Positions 57,101 through 60,563 of a DNA stretch of 64,000 nucleotides are shown here, piece after piece; the stretch's first letter is position 1, and the number at the start of each line of letters is the position of its first letter. The notes under the pieces are model-generated. The model was not told the origin of the DNA. It made no database searches and saw only the letters and a program-made list of their open reading frames with translations. A program made the position numbers and the translations under genes. The DNA is taken from assembly GCA_963580285.1 (NCBI GenBank), contig OY757011.1, positions 99,069,728 through 99,133,727 on the forward strand, in the 5' to 3' direction. The DNA comes from Lucinisca nassula. Its lineage: Eukaryota; Mollusca; Bivalvia; Lucinida; Lucinidae.

Positions 57101-59270
57101 ATGATTGTCGATAAAATAATCAGACACATTTTGCTTTAAAACTGTTTAAAAATGATCAAATTTTAGCGATAAAAACTGAAGCTTTCACCACCACCAAGTG
57201 AGAACAATGGCGGGAGAGATAGCCATTCTTTGTTTCTTTTTACTGAAGAGTTCCCTGTCGACTGTCCTTATATATGACAATGGAATCTTCCACCTAATAC
57301 GCTTGGACTGGCCCCTTGCCAATTCTAGGGGTGTCAGGTTTGTTTCTGTTTGTGGCTTTTTCAAAAATGATTGCTCTTTAAGCAAACAGTGCAGTGTGCC
57401 TATGACATTGGATCAGTTAAAGTTCACTTAAAGGGGTGTCAGGCATATATCTTCACCTATGGACATAACATGACACAATTCACGTGATATTATAAAAATG
57501 GTTTAGTCAAGCAGGTTTGTTTCAAACTGAAAGAAAACTAAGAATCTGCCCTTTAGAAATTATATTTCAAAATAAAAATGTGAATTATCGTAATTTACGC
57601 ATGTTGCCGATGGGGCAGATGTGAATAACGAATATTTACACCGCCGCCATCGAAATTAAGTACAGCTCGTACATGGATAGCTCATTTTCCTTGACTATTT
57701 CGAACTCGTTATTTACATGTAGCCGCTAGAGAATTCATTTAAGAGGAATGGGAACACCAGATTTTTTCCGCCATTTTTCAAAGGAAGACAATTTTTAGGA
57801 CTTCCTGTTCCCTTTTTTTTTGGCATTCTTTCATATCCGCAAAACGATTATTTTTTTTATGAAATTTTGGGATATTTTCCATATTTAGACGCCAAAAAAG
57901 TATGTGGGTACTCGTTAGAACCCCCTCTTTGAGGCGGTTCTAACGATACCCACAACCTATGTCTTTGTGCAAAAATAAGAAACCTGGGTGTCAGTGGTGT
58001 TCTTTTCACGGACTGCTTAAGGTGATGTCCTGAACATTTGTGCAATAACTACTCCAGTGCAGATCTTAGCTGAACTTGGTCACGCTGCGTTGCAAGAAGA
58101 TTTGCCTTTTCCAGGCATTACTAAAACACGCCTATATTATACATTGTAAATTGTACCGCCGTAAAAACGAAATTTAAGATGAAAAATTGTGATACTTTTC
58201 TTATTTCTGCTCAAAATATAGATTGAGAGTACTCGTTAGAACCGACTGTACTCGTTAGAACCGCCTCATCGAGGCGGTTCTAACGAGTACACACAACCTG
58301 TATTTAAGAGCAGAAATAAGAAAAATAAGGTTTACCCCTGTAAAACCCAAATTTTACAATATAAAAGTGGGGTTCAAAGGGGTCAAAATTATATAGGCGT
58401 GTTGTTGTGATGGTATGAGGAGGCGTCTTGCTGGTACCGTAGCAGTTCAAGGGGGTGCACAAAATTCTAACTCAAAGGCACAGAAATTAATTGACTCGGA
58501 TAGTGCTAACTTTGGAAAACTCATATTCTAATCTGGTCTCTTTTGTGGCACGTAGGACCATACTTGAAACCGTATTTATTGTGTGCCAATAATGCATCTA
58601 TATCAGACTCGAATGTCAGTAAAAGCGGTAATTCCAAATGATATCATTCCAATGTGATCCTGATTCTAGCTTCATAGTTGACTTGTTTTTCAAATCAAAA
58701 TAAAAATGTTTTGGCTTTTTTCCCATGTGTGTATAAGAATTCGCAATGGGCACCTTGAGACGGTCATGGCTTCAACCACAGTTTCCAATAGAGTCAATGG
58801 CAGGTTAGAATTGTTGTTAAACTTCAGCTATCTTACACAAGCAGTTTAGGGACGGCCTCGGTAGCTTAATCGGATGTGCGTTTGAGTGGTGATCACGAGG
58901 ACGCGGGTTCGATTCCTACCGGGGTCGGCAACATTCTTTCATAGAGTTTGACCATGAAATCTTTTCTACCGTCATTCTCTCCCTTTCGCTGATTCAGGAA
59001 GGGCAGTTGTCAGTTTCTGGCGAAGGAATGTGCACTGTACTGGTTAACCGCTTACGCACATGGAAATGTGGAAACTGGTAAACTGACCGGCTCAAAAAGG
59101 ATCTAAATAGTGTTGACTGGGCCGTTAAACTCAAAGACAAACGATACAAACAAACACAAGCATTAAACAATGAAAAATACCTTTACAAGTCCAAGCAGAT
59201 CCATTACGACAGGCACAAAGGCTACCACTCTCTTGTCAACGGCTGATGTTGTCCAGGTGGCCCACCCACG
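21275..59270 (-). CDS. AprA-like / PhoPQ-related family protein, 3' part of a multi-exon gene
   Basis: Nine exons on the minus strand (59187-59270, 56339-56468, 53538-53658, 45746-45833, 39537-39575, 37766-37854, 34334-34427, 25484-25549, 21275-21394) join to 831 nt, 276 codons plus TAA. Every junction is GT-AG and every phase agrees (0,1,2,0,0,2,0,0). Recognisable family blocks in order are RGWATWTTSAVDKRV, NLHHYYRSLGGWT, DPLTYVKRY, KLIISTGGDEFF, MIPNTDHG, KRKDFR, GWTAFFIE and YPFPDC near the C terminus. These match the PhoPQ-activated pathogenicity-related (PqaA) family, which includes the secreted Dictyostelium proliferation repressor AprA; the fold is alpha/beta-hydrolase. The Asp of GGDEFF and the His of PNTDHG fit a catalytic triad. 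The Ser motif (GASK) would end the preceding exon, which is outside the window, as are any signal peptide and the promoter. Substrate and role in this animal are unknown. No frameshift or stop is seen, so the gene is probably live. Confidence 0.93.
21846..23059 (+). pseudogene. mariner transposase, two exons, one nonsense codon
   Basis: Exon 1 (21846-22514) and exon 2 (22655-23059) read in one frame across a 140-bp GT-AG intron, about 356 codons, the usual mariner length. The N-terminal HTH region ends in DDPRSGRP. Catalytic residues are Asp of IATDETWLHH, Asp of LHQDNAPGH and Asp of YSPDLAPMD, the last two separated by 34 residues (DD34D). WVPRLLT appears as RVPRLLT. A TAG at 22461-22463 falls where Tyr is usual, and no ATG is present at the start (TTGGAAACC where ATGGAAACC is expected). 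A few codons seem missing near 22110. This copy is therefore probably inactive. Confidence 0.92.
22515..22654 (+). other. Spliceosomal intron in mariner transposase
   Basis: 140 bp, GTACTTGCC at the 5' end and TTTTGCTTTTTCAG at the 3' end. Removing it joins AYYSK to VLRQYLVN, the expected mariner sequence. It is not a multiple of three and contains in-frame stops, so it must be removed for function. Confidence 0.85.
23279..24245. repeat. 60-bp satellite, about 16 units
   Basis: Direct repeats of about 60-62 bp around TTACAATAACATTTAG, TTCTTCTGATGCTTACG and CTTTTTCACATTTTT. Units differ mostly in T-run length. The minus strand stays open for 65 codons as Lys/Asn/Cys-rich repeats, which is an artefact. 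It lies in the last intron of the AprA-like gene. Confidence 0.95.
24385..24672 (+). mobile_element. Palindromic MITE family P, full copy
   Basis: From CATCATCAAAACATGTC to GGCATGTTTTCTTAATGATA. The central arms AGAACCGCCTC and GAGGCGGTTCT are at 24512-24536, with CTTATTTCTGTTC and GAGCAGAAATAAG flanks. Confidence 0.87.
24680..25365. other. Intronic sequence, little recognised
   Basis: Part of the last intron of the AprA-like gene. It contains decayed family P arms (GACTCTTTAGAACCGCCTCA near 24730) and a short repeat R piece near 25200. Nothing else stands out. Confidence 0.5.
25369..25411 (-). ncRNA. Decayed hammerhead-like motif
   Basis: Read on the minus strand this gives GGTCA, TTGATGA, GGC...GCC, GAAA and ACTATGTTGG, aligned with the plus-strand hammerheads. 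The first core C is T, and stem III and the 3' half of stem I no longer pair well, so it is probably inactive. It lies about 70 bp downstream of an AprA-like exon, in the gene's sense orientation. The flanks do not match the retrozyme unit, so it may come from another family or be coincidental. Confidence 0.45.
25484..25549 (-). CDS. AprA-like gene exon
   Basis: A 66-nt exon (22 codons, phase 0) with acceptor atatattttcag and donor gtaaaag. It encodes GRDTFVAEMDNPNKGWTAFF, then IE. The P-x-x-GWTAFF block is diagnostic of the PhoPQ-related family. Confidence 0.95.
25560..26290. other. Intronic sequence, nothing recognised
   Basis: AT-rich intron sequence of the AprA-like gene, without repeats shared elsewhere in the window or coding signal. 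Confidence 0.5.
26294..26435. repeat. Foldback element with 32-bp arms
   Basis: TTTGATTGATTACGGAGAAA.. at left pairs with ..TTTCACCGTAATCGATCAAC at right, and internal TCTTAGGCTT pairs with AAGCCTTAGA. A non-coding MITE-like hairpin. Confidence 0.75.
26870..27015. repeat. Foldback element
   Basis: Outer arms TTAATCAAATAATTTCGTAT and ATACGAAATTACTTGATTAA; inner GCTGTATTGGC/GCCAATACAGC around GAGGCCGAAGGCCGAGGCC. A MITE-like palindrome of about 145 bp. Confidence 0.8.
27170..27559. mobile_element. MITE family M1 copy 1
   Basis: Terminal inverted repeats around GGTTGTTCAAA and TTTGAACAAC; interior ATATGCTAACAGTTTTGCTG and CATTTTCTTAGCAAAAATA. Paired with 43822-44064. Confidence 0.72.
27560..29050. 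other. Intronic sequence, nothing recognised
   Basis: AT-rich intron sequence. A 93-codon minus frame at 27503-27784 overlaps the M1 MITE end and has no recognisable motif. Confidence 0.5.
29055..31999 (-). mobile_element. Helentron-like element D (2.9 kb)
   Basis: The 3' end hairpin is at left (TAGCTCACCTGACC and GGTCATGGTGAGC), followed by CGTCCGTCGT runs. The 5' end is at right (GATCAGGTGAGCGATCC, GGGCCATCATGGCCCTCTTGT). Inside are about five 150-bp units (29160-29860) and about eleven 166-bp units (29930-31830) around GGTATGAAGCTTCATCTAG. Flanks are T-rich, which fits T^T insertion. Confidence 0.85.
32000..33640. other. Intronic sequence, nothing recognised
   Basis: Largely unique AT-rich sequence between element D and a palindromic MITE. 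Open frames of 60-110 codons here have no motif or splice support. Confidence 0.5.
33640..33922 (+). mobile_element. Palindromic MITE family P, full copy
   Basis: Near-ideal copy: left TIR AAAAACACTCCTATAC, CCCCTTGAACCCCACTTTTA, AAAACTGGGGTTTACAGGGG, central hairpin CGTTAGAACCGCCTC/GAGGCGGTTCTAACG, right TIR GTATAGGCGTGTTTTTG. Confidence 0.9.
34273..34323. repeat. Partial MITE family M2
   Basis: TACAGTAAAATTCCTTTATT, AAGACCACCTTTGGGAC and AAAAGTGGTCT, half of the element at 45864-46075. It ends 11 bp from an exon splice site. Confidence 0.7.
34334..34427 (-). CDS. AprA-like gene exon
   Basis: A 94-nt exon with acceptor tttattttttcag and donor gtgagct. It completes the Arg of KRKDFR and encodes KDFRMYTLGPEHPFRPVFNP, then VKWLLQNTTHQ. 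R[RK]DFR is a conserved family motif. The intron before it (in gene direction) holds the hammerhead array. Confidence 0.93.
34628..34938 (+). repeat. Dispersed repeat R copy
   Basis: Homologous to 44715-45002, in the same orientation. A short piece with GATCATTGCCCTCACTTCTA also lies at 25200-25225. Confidence 0.7.
34979..35275 (+). mobile_element. tRNA-derived SINE, family 1, degenerate
   Basis: Degenerate head (CTCATAGCCCATTCAGATGC), then GAAGGGCAGTTGTCAGTTTC and a tail GTGTTGACTAAGCCGTAAAA. More diverged than the other two copies. Confidence 0.82.
35361..35442. repeat. Hairpin family K, copy 1
   Basis: AAAGGAAAGAATTTGCTCC and GCAAATTCTTTCCTTTAAG arms with outer GGGTCTACCC/GCTGACCCC. It lies about 120 bp before the retrozyme array. 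Confidence 0.82.
35876..35921 (+). ncRNA. Type I hammerhead ribozyme, unit 1
   Basis: Stem I GGGTCA (35876-35881) pairs with TGACCT (35916-35921, outermost pair G-U). Core CTGATGA is at 35882-35888; stem II GGCT/AGCC closes a TTATT loop (35889-35901); GAA is at 35902-35904. Stem III ACTACGTAGT (35905-35914) folds on itself, followed by A at 35915. Predicted cleavage falls after GTA, between 35915 and 35916. All invariant core positions are present. Confidence 0.88.
36255..36300 (+). ncRNA. Type I hammerhead ribozyme, unit 2
   Basis: Same fold as unit 1 with a full 6-bp stem I, GGGTCA (36255-36260) with TGACCC (36295-36300). Core CTGATGA is at 36261-36267, stem II GGCT/AGCC, then GAA and self-paired stem III. 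Predicted cleavage is after 36294. Confidence 0.9.
36637..36682 (+). ncRNA. Type I hammerhead ribozyme, unit 3
   Basis: Identical to the unit 2 ribozyme: stem I 36637-36642 with 36677-36682, core CTGATGA 36643-36649. Predicted cleavage is after 36676, giving a 382-nt monomer from unit 2. Confidence 0.9.
37020..37065 (+). ncRNA. Type I hammerhead ribozyme, unit 4
   Basis: The core is intact. Stem II reads GGTT/AGCC, so one C-G pair of the other units has become a U-G wobble and pairing is kept. Stem I keeps five pairs (GGTCA with TGACC); the outermost is G opposite A. Predicted cleavage is after 37059. Confidence 0.86.
37127..37560 (+). mobile_element. MITE family Q, copy 1
   Basis: About 430 bp with an internal palindrome GTAAATGAACCCCGAAGGGG/TTCATGTAAAC and flanks CTACAAAGAGCGGA and TAGGTTTACATTAGACTTTA. 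It matches the inverse of 56640-57080 almost end to end. It begins where the retrozyme array stops. Confidence 0.8.
37766..37854 (-). CDS. AprA-like gene exon
   Basis: An 89-nt exon with acceptor gtttgcttcag and donor gtaatac. It encodes SETGGRITLKTSPVPQSVQM, then YYATTLSSK, and ends in AG which joins G of the next exon. The family pattern I-T-x-x-T-S-x-x-P-x-x-V-x-x-[WY]YA is clear. Confidence 0.93.
37950..38595. other. Intronic sequence, nothing recognised
   Basis: Intron between the exons at 39537 and 37854, with no element or coding signal identified. Confidence 0.5.
38598..38929. mobile_element. MITE with TACAGT-type ends
   Basis: Ends TCAGTAGAACTTCGATGG.. and ..TTGAAGTTCGACTGTA, with GGTTCGAACACC paired with GGTGTTCGAG. 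It carries an internal arm related to family P (TTCGATGAGGCGATTCTAAT). Confidence 0.72.
39244..39307. repeat. Hairpin family K, copy 2
   Basis: GGCTACTCTTAAAGGAAAG and CTTCCTTTAAGAGTAGCC with GAATTTGCTCCC/GGGAGCAAATTC. Arms of about 30 bp. Confidence 0.85.
39537..39575 (-). CDS. AprA-like gene, 39-nt small exon
   Basis: Thirteen codons, RQPRPKLTWKMEY, phase 0 at both ends, between acceptor tgtattttcacag and donor gtaagtc. The P-x-L-x-W pattern occurs at this place in the family, between the FYL helix and the beta-sandwich-like C-terminal part. The very small size makes it easy for gene finders to miss. Confidence 0.88.
40003..40158 (-). repeat. tRNA-related SINE in element G
   Basis: The minus strand starts GAGGCCTCTTTGGTGTAGTG, with an A-box-like TGGTGTAGTGATTATGC. 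The body contains GGGACAGGTCCCGGGC-type sequence and ends GGAACGTAAAACTTAAACAC. Confidence 0.6.
40520..41462 (+). pseudogene. Reverse transcriptase remnant (possibly Penelope-related)
   Basis: Blocks in order are RFGTKLFRQVVDIPMGTN, then CAPFVADLFLFCNEGD after an insertion, TSRYLDDLLN (catalytic YLDD), PPFLDLHLS, KIYDKRD, GDVPRAPSYGIYIS, then YKFRKIYNRNDFSTQFRK and QTACMVVHPNTKVDNFA. Several frameshifts and stops make it dead. This RT type is common in cnidarian, amphioxus and mollusc genomes. Its pattern (PMGxxxAP, YxDD, FLDL, YDKRD) resembles Penelope-like RTs, but I cannot assign the clade. Only the C-terminal half is present, and it sits inside element G. Confidence 0.8.
40592..40695 (+). 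mobile_element. Small retroposon inside the RT remnant
   Basis: 104 bp from GAAGGCCACACGGAAG to an (ATT)n tail, flanked by TACAAA at 40586-40591 and 40696-40701. Removing it restores the RT frame IPMGTN-CAP. It is a 5'-truncated SINE or LINE tail with an ATT-repeat 3' end. Confidence 0.82.
42868..43142 (+). mobile_element. Palindromic MITE family P, full copy
   Basis: Left AAAACACTCCTATATAATTT, central arms ATTAGAACCGCCTCATCGAG and CGGTTCTAATGTGACCC, right GTACAGGCGAGTTTTCG. Confidence 0.87.
43314..43718 (-). mobile_element. tRNA-derived SINE with (CA)n tail
   Basis: The minus-strand head (43718 downwards) reads GCCCCGATAGCTCAGTTTG, then B box GGTTCGATCCC. The body runs to a long (TG)n tract on the plus strand (43314-43398). 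Target duplication TTTCCAAATATGT occurs at 43301-43313 and 43719-43731. The head is not a tRNA gene: it is followed by SINE body and lacks a mature 3' end. Confidence 0.92.
43822..44064. mobile_element. MITE family M1 copy 2, with long central hairpin
   Basis: Ends GGCCATTTGTTCAAAAC and GCTTTGAACAACTGGCC. The centre is a perfect palindrome around AAATGTGAGCAGCTTTTGCA/TGCAAAAGCTGCTCACATTT (43914-43962). Confidence 0.8.
44132..44279. repeat. 150-bp foldback F1, copy 1
   Basis: AAGAATCTTACATGGGTGTG .. CATGTAGGATTCTT ends; inner arms CACTGTCCGGCATCACGAGG and AGTGATGCCGGACAGTGATC. A very strong hairpin when single-stranded. Confidence 0.85.
44486..45002 (+). repeat. Dispersed repeat R, longest copy
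   Basis: Shares long blocks with 34628-34938 (CCCAGTGGAATTCGTTTC, TCGCGGTTTAT, TTTGGCTTTCCGCTATT, ATCGATTCCTGATCACTGCC) and with 47480-47690 (GTCTAACTGTTGGT, CACGGAGATGTTGCACTGAT). No coding potential recognised; it may be the 3' part of a larger non-coding or LINE element. Confidence 0.7.
45432..45710 (-). mobile_element. Palindromic MITE family P, variant TIR
   Basis: Same central hairpin (GCTCGTTAGAACCGCCTCAT and GAGGCGGTTCTAACGAGTAC) but right end TTCACGGACTTGTTCACGTG, a subfamily also seen at 45290-45400, 48030-48195 and 57850-58025. Confidence 0.8.
45746..45833 (-). CDS. AprA-like gene exon with catalytic His motif
   Basis: An 88-nt exon with acceptor ctgtgttcttcag and donor gtgagtc. 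It encodes MIPNTDHGLKNQSQNVFGDI, then RAFYLSVIH. The family has an IPN-x-[ED]H signature here, so the His is the likely catalytic base. Confidence 0.93.
45864..46075. mobile_element. MITE family M2
   Basis: Ends TACAGTAAAATTC and GAATTTCACTGTA. Internal palindrome ACCACCTTTGGGACTGTTCA..AAGTGGTC with GACCACTTTTGAACAGCCC. It starts about 30 bp from an AprA-like exon. Confidence 0.8.
46280..46960. other. Intronic sequence, nothing recognised
   Basis: Unique-looking sequence between a weak family P remnant (46110-46270) and the F1 foldback neighbourhood. Confidence 0.45.
47143..47290. repeat. 150-bp foldback F1, copy 2
   Basis: AAGAATCCAATATGGGTGTG .. CCCATATAAGATTCTT; inner GATCACTGTCCGGCATCACT and GTGATGCCGGACAGTGACCC. 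Neighbouring sequence (GCCGACGTCCGC / GCGGACGTCGG) is also shared with copy 1 but inverted. Confidence 0.85.
47480..47690 (+). repeat. Dispersed repeat R copy (5' part)
   Basis: Homologous to 44490-44710; the 3' part is missing. A weaker copy may lie at 59744-60010. Confidence 0.68.
48030..48195 (-). repeat. Palindromic MITE family P, variant, partial
   Basis: Decayed central hairpin (TGCTTGTTAGCGCGAGAGC), then CCATAAACCCTAGTTTTCTC and CAAGGACTTGTTGCCATGAT. A separate inverted piece (TTTATATGGAGAAAACTAGG) lies at 48260-48300, just before the LINE fragment. Confidence 0.65.
48316..48934 (+). pseudogene. LINE 3' fragment: RT C-terminal domain and tail
   Basis: It reads KADKTLGFLRRNFYQYPKDV, then EYGACSCVWDP, VQNRAARFVTSNYS, LGWEFFKKRRRDSRLILLYK, typical of the C-terminal end of CR1/L2/Jockey-group proteins. 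A frameshift near 48745 leads to the expected IRDWNVL ending and a TAA at 48858. The 3' end is a short (GATTCA)n repeat at 48916-48934, as in CR1/L2-type elements. It is 5'-truncated at about 48310. Confidence 0.87.
49200..51442 (-). mobile_element. Helentron-like element E
   Basis: The 3' hairpin at left (TAGCTCACCGTCAC and GTGACGAGGTGAGCG) is followed by CGTCCGTCGTCCGTGCGTCC runs and about ten 166-bp units of the same family as D. The 5' end at 51405-51442 (GGATCAGGTGAGCGATCC, GGCCATCATGGCCCTCTTGT) is intact. A SINE fragment interrupts it near 50630-50835. Confidence 0.84.
50630..50835 (+). repeat. SINE fragment inside Helentron-like element E
   Basis: Contains GGTGCGAACCGACAGGGC, GAGATGTCATTTCATCTCA and GGGGACGTTAAACCTCAGAT. 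It breaks the 166-bp unit array, whose sequence resumes near 50833. Confidence 0.75.
51443..53316 (-). mobile_element. Helentron-like element F, head-to-tail with E
   Basis: Starts directly after the end of E, within its own 3' region (GGATCACTTTTTGTC, CGTAAACAATTTCTTCAAAC) but without the terminal hairpin. It has about ten 166-bp units and an intact 5' end at 53280-53316. Same orientation and family as E. Confidence 0.8.
53331..53420. repeat. Hairpin family K, copy 3
   Basis: GGGGTCTACTCTGAAAGG, GAATTTGCTCCTTAGGAGCA and TCCCTTTAAGAGTTGACCCC. It follows element F and precedes an exon by about 120 bp. Confidence 0.8.
53538..53658 (-). CDS. AprA-like gene exon with GGDEFF motif
   Basis: A 121-nt exon with acceptor aattcatttcag and donor gtaatgc. 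It encodes YVKRYSDKPKLIISTGGDEF, then FMIDDTKFYFRQLIGEKYL. The Asp in TGGDEFF is the likely acid member of the catalytic triad. It ends in AG, completed to Arg by the first base of the next exon. Confidence 0.94.
53727..53875 (-). repeat. Palindromic MITE family P, half copy
   Basis: AAACACGCCTATACAAATAC, TTTTTCTGCTCAAAATATAG and GGGTACTCGTTAGAACCACC. The second half is missing. Confidence 0.8.
54134..54487 (-). mobile_element. tRNA-derived SINE, second copy of the same family
   Basis: Nearly identical body to 43400-43718, with a shorter (TG)n tail (about 54131-54166). Target duplication TTTGTATTATTTGT at 54120-54133 and 54490-54503. Confidence 0.93.
54505..55355. other. Intronic sequence, little recognised
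   Basis: Only a short palindromic-repeat piece (GCAGGCTGATCTGAGTCTTC, about 55100) is recognisable. A 123-codon plus frame from 55138 runs into SINE sequence and is not a gene. Confidence 0.5.
55360..55555 (+). repeat. 5'-truncated copy of the tRNA-Arg SINE
   Basis: Shares TTAGGTCTCTC, ACATGTGAGA, GTCAGGTT, TACTCCGG, ATCGGCTCGA and the AAAACCAAAACC tail with 11659-11899, but the first part of the tRNA head is missing. Confidence 0.8.
55783..56225. mobile_element. MITE with AGACGACATT ends and central hairpin
   Basis: Ends around CAGACGACATTTTGAA and GAATGTCGTCTGTTAA. Inner arms GACATCTCATGCAAATTGTC and GACAATTTTCATGAGATGTC, with CAGAAAACAGG/CCGTTTTCTGGG. A long T-run lies near the left end. 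Confidence 0.72.
56339..56468 (-). CDS. AprA-like gene exon
   Basis: A 130-nt exon between acceptor tttttcaccag and donor gtatgttc. It encodes NLHHYYRSLGGWTYVFLSYY and continues to MADIVDPL. It ends with one base (A), which joins CT of the next exon to give Thr. The HHYY-x4-GGW pattern is a hallmark of the family. Confidence 0.93.
56640..57080 (-). mobile_element. MITE family Q, copy 2, inverted
   Basis: The reverse complement aligns with 37127-37560 (GTTCATGTAAACTTTGCTA, GAAAAACATTTACAC, AACGTCACTGAAAATCATG). It contains the palindrome ACATGAACCCCTTCGGGGTT. Confidence 0.8.
57090..57845. other. Intronic sequence, nothing recognised
   Basis: A 77-codon plus frame at 57198-57431 begins with a hydrophobic stretch but has no homologous motif, and the opposite strand is equally open. 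I do not call a gene. Confidence 0.45.
57850..58025 (-). repeat. Palindromic MITE family P, variant, partial
   Basis: Central arms GGGTACTCGTTAGAACCCCC and GAGGCGGTTCTAACGATACC, right end TTTTCACGGACTGCTTAAGG. Confidence 0.78.
58126..58412 (-). mobile_element. Palindromic MITE family P, full copy
   Basis: Ends CATTACTAAAACACGCCTAT and ATAGGCGTGTTGTTGTGATG. Central hairpin CTCGTTAGAACCGCCTCATC and GAGGCGGTTCTAACGAGTAC, with a partial duplication of the left arm (ACTCGTTAGAACCGACTGTA). Confidence 0.9.
58844..59153 (+). mobile_element. tRNA-derived SINE, family 1, full length
   Basis: The head reads GCCTCGGTAGCTTAATCGG with B box GGTTCGATTCC. The body contains GGGCAGTTGTCAGTTTCTGG and GTGTTGACTGGGCCGTTAAA; the tail is A-rich with CAAACAAACA. 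Target duplication ACACAAGCA at 58835-58843 and 59154-59162. It lies about 30 bp from an AprA-like exon. Confidence 0.92.
59187..59270 (-). CDS. AprA-like gene, most upstream exon in window
   Basis: An 84-nt exon (28 codons, phase 0 at both ends) preceded by acceptor ttaacgtacag and followed by donor gtaaag. It encodes RGWATWTTSAVDKRV followed by VAFVPVVMDLLGL, the block directly after the nucleophile motif GASK in this family. The nucleophile exon should lie beyond 64000; I found no convincing exon between 59271 and the window end. Confidence 0.92.
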
Positions 59271-59455
59271 CTGTACGTTAAGAAATGCATAATATATTTA
59301 ATTTATAGGAGTGTTGAAAAGCCCAGATTACAGATTTTGTATTTGCAATGGTGATAATCAACCCAAAACTCTAAGTAAATCGTTACGTATTTTGCAGCCA
59401 AACTAAATGCAACAAATAACTGAACAGGTATGCATGTTGGTGTCGTGTTGTTTAA

Positions 59456-59601
59456 GAGATAGATCAGCCCTATCAGTGATTTGTTGAGTAATATATCACT
59501 GATCAAGTCACGAGGGCGTAAATCCCCTTATTTACAACTGACCAACAGCTGTGATATATTACTCAACAAATCACGCAATAAAGCTGATCTTTTTATCCTA
59601 A
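59456..59601. repeat. Foldback element
   Basis: GATCAGCCCTATCAGTGATT and TGTTGAGTAATATATCAC pair with GTGATATATTACTCAACA and ATCACGCAATAAAGCTGATC around a 40-nt centre. Confidence 0.8.
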
Positions 59602-59764
59602 CACACTGAAAGTCGACTAAATGCTAGCTGTTGTTTCCTTCATTTTTTTTCAACATTCCGCCATTGTTTAAAGAAATCCCGCTAACATGTTTGACCGATT
59701 GCACATGCAGTTACCTGTTTTGTAACGTACTTTATGCGTGAAAAAGCGGGATTGTGACCACGTA

Positions 59765-59815
59765 AAATCGAATCAGAATTGTTACTGGTCACACGTCAAA
59801 TGACATTCATACAAC
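59765..59815 (-). repeat. LINE 3' tail fragment, same family
   Basis: The reverse complement matches 48875-48925 (ATGAATGTCATTTGACGTGT then ACCAGTAAC) with only a few mismatches. It is a second, heavily 5'-truncated copy of the LINE tail on the opposite strand. Confidence 0.7.
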
Positions 59816-60381
59816 AGGACAAGAATGCTGACCGTTCGAAGGCTGTGTTTCTGTTGTGTTTTATTTTTGTCATTACACTATTTTGTCGTTGCATAGTGGT
59901 ACTGCCTACAATTTTTATTTTGGATAGCTATTTGCCTTTTGTGGGAAAGAAATTGTCATTTAGACTTTCTACTGGTAATGTTTTACATGTAATTATCAGT
60001 TACCCCTATATTAATTGCATTGTAGCACATTGACCTGATAAAGATATGTTATCTTAGGACAAGTGAGCTCTATCAGATCAACGAAACACTGCACTTTTAG
60101 GAATGAACCGGACTACTGGAAAAACTACAACTAGAGCCAGTGTTTAAGAAACACAATGCCCCAAACTGCTTGACCCTAACACTGCTTGATCCTAACACTG
60201 CTTGTCCCTAACAATAATTCAGATATCTTTTTTTTTTATTTGGCTGCGATGCTGAAATTTTAGAAGGAACATAACACAAGAAAAACTGTTAACTGCAAAA
60301 CAAAAGTTAATCAGGTCATTTATTTATCACCCCATACCAGTGTTTTAAGTTACAGGACAATAGCTCATACAGTTTTAGAGA

Positions 60382-60563
60382 TACAGTCAAACCTGTCTTA
60401 GTGGCCACCTCTATTAAGTGAGCAACCTGTCTTAAGCAAGAAAGCATTAAGTTCCCCAAAAATGCAAATGCATTAAAATTCATCTGTATTGAGTAAGCAC
60501 CTGTCTTTAGCAAGCACATTTTGATTATCCCTGAGGTGCATGTTTAATACAGGTTGGACTGTA
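60382..60563. mobile_element. MITE with TACAGTC ends
   Basis: 182 bp from TACAGTCAAACCTGTCTTA to TACAGGTTGGACTGTA. TA-flanked and non-coding, of the Tc1/mariner-type MITE kind. Confidence 0.75.

Noticed and set aside
57198..57431. 77-codon frame starting MRTMAGEIAILCFFLL, resembling a signal peptide
   Set aside because: The opposite strand is equally open, there is no recognisable domain, and it lies antisense in an intron. It could be a first exon of another gene but nothing supports this.
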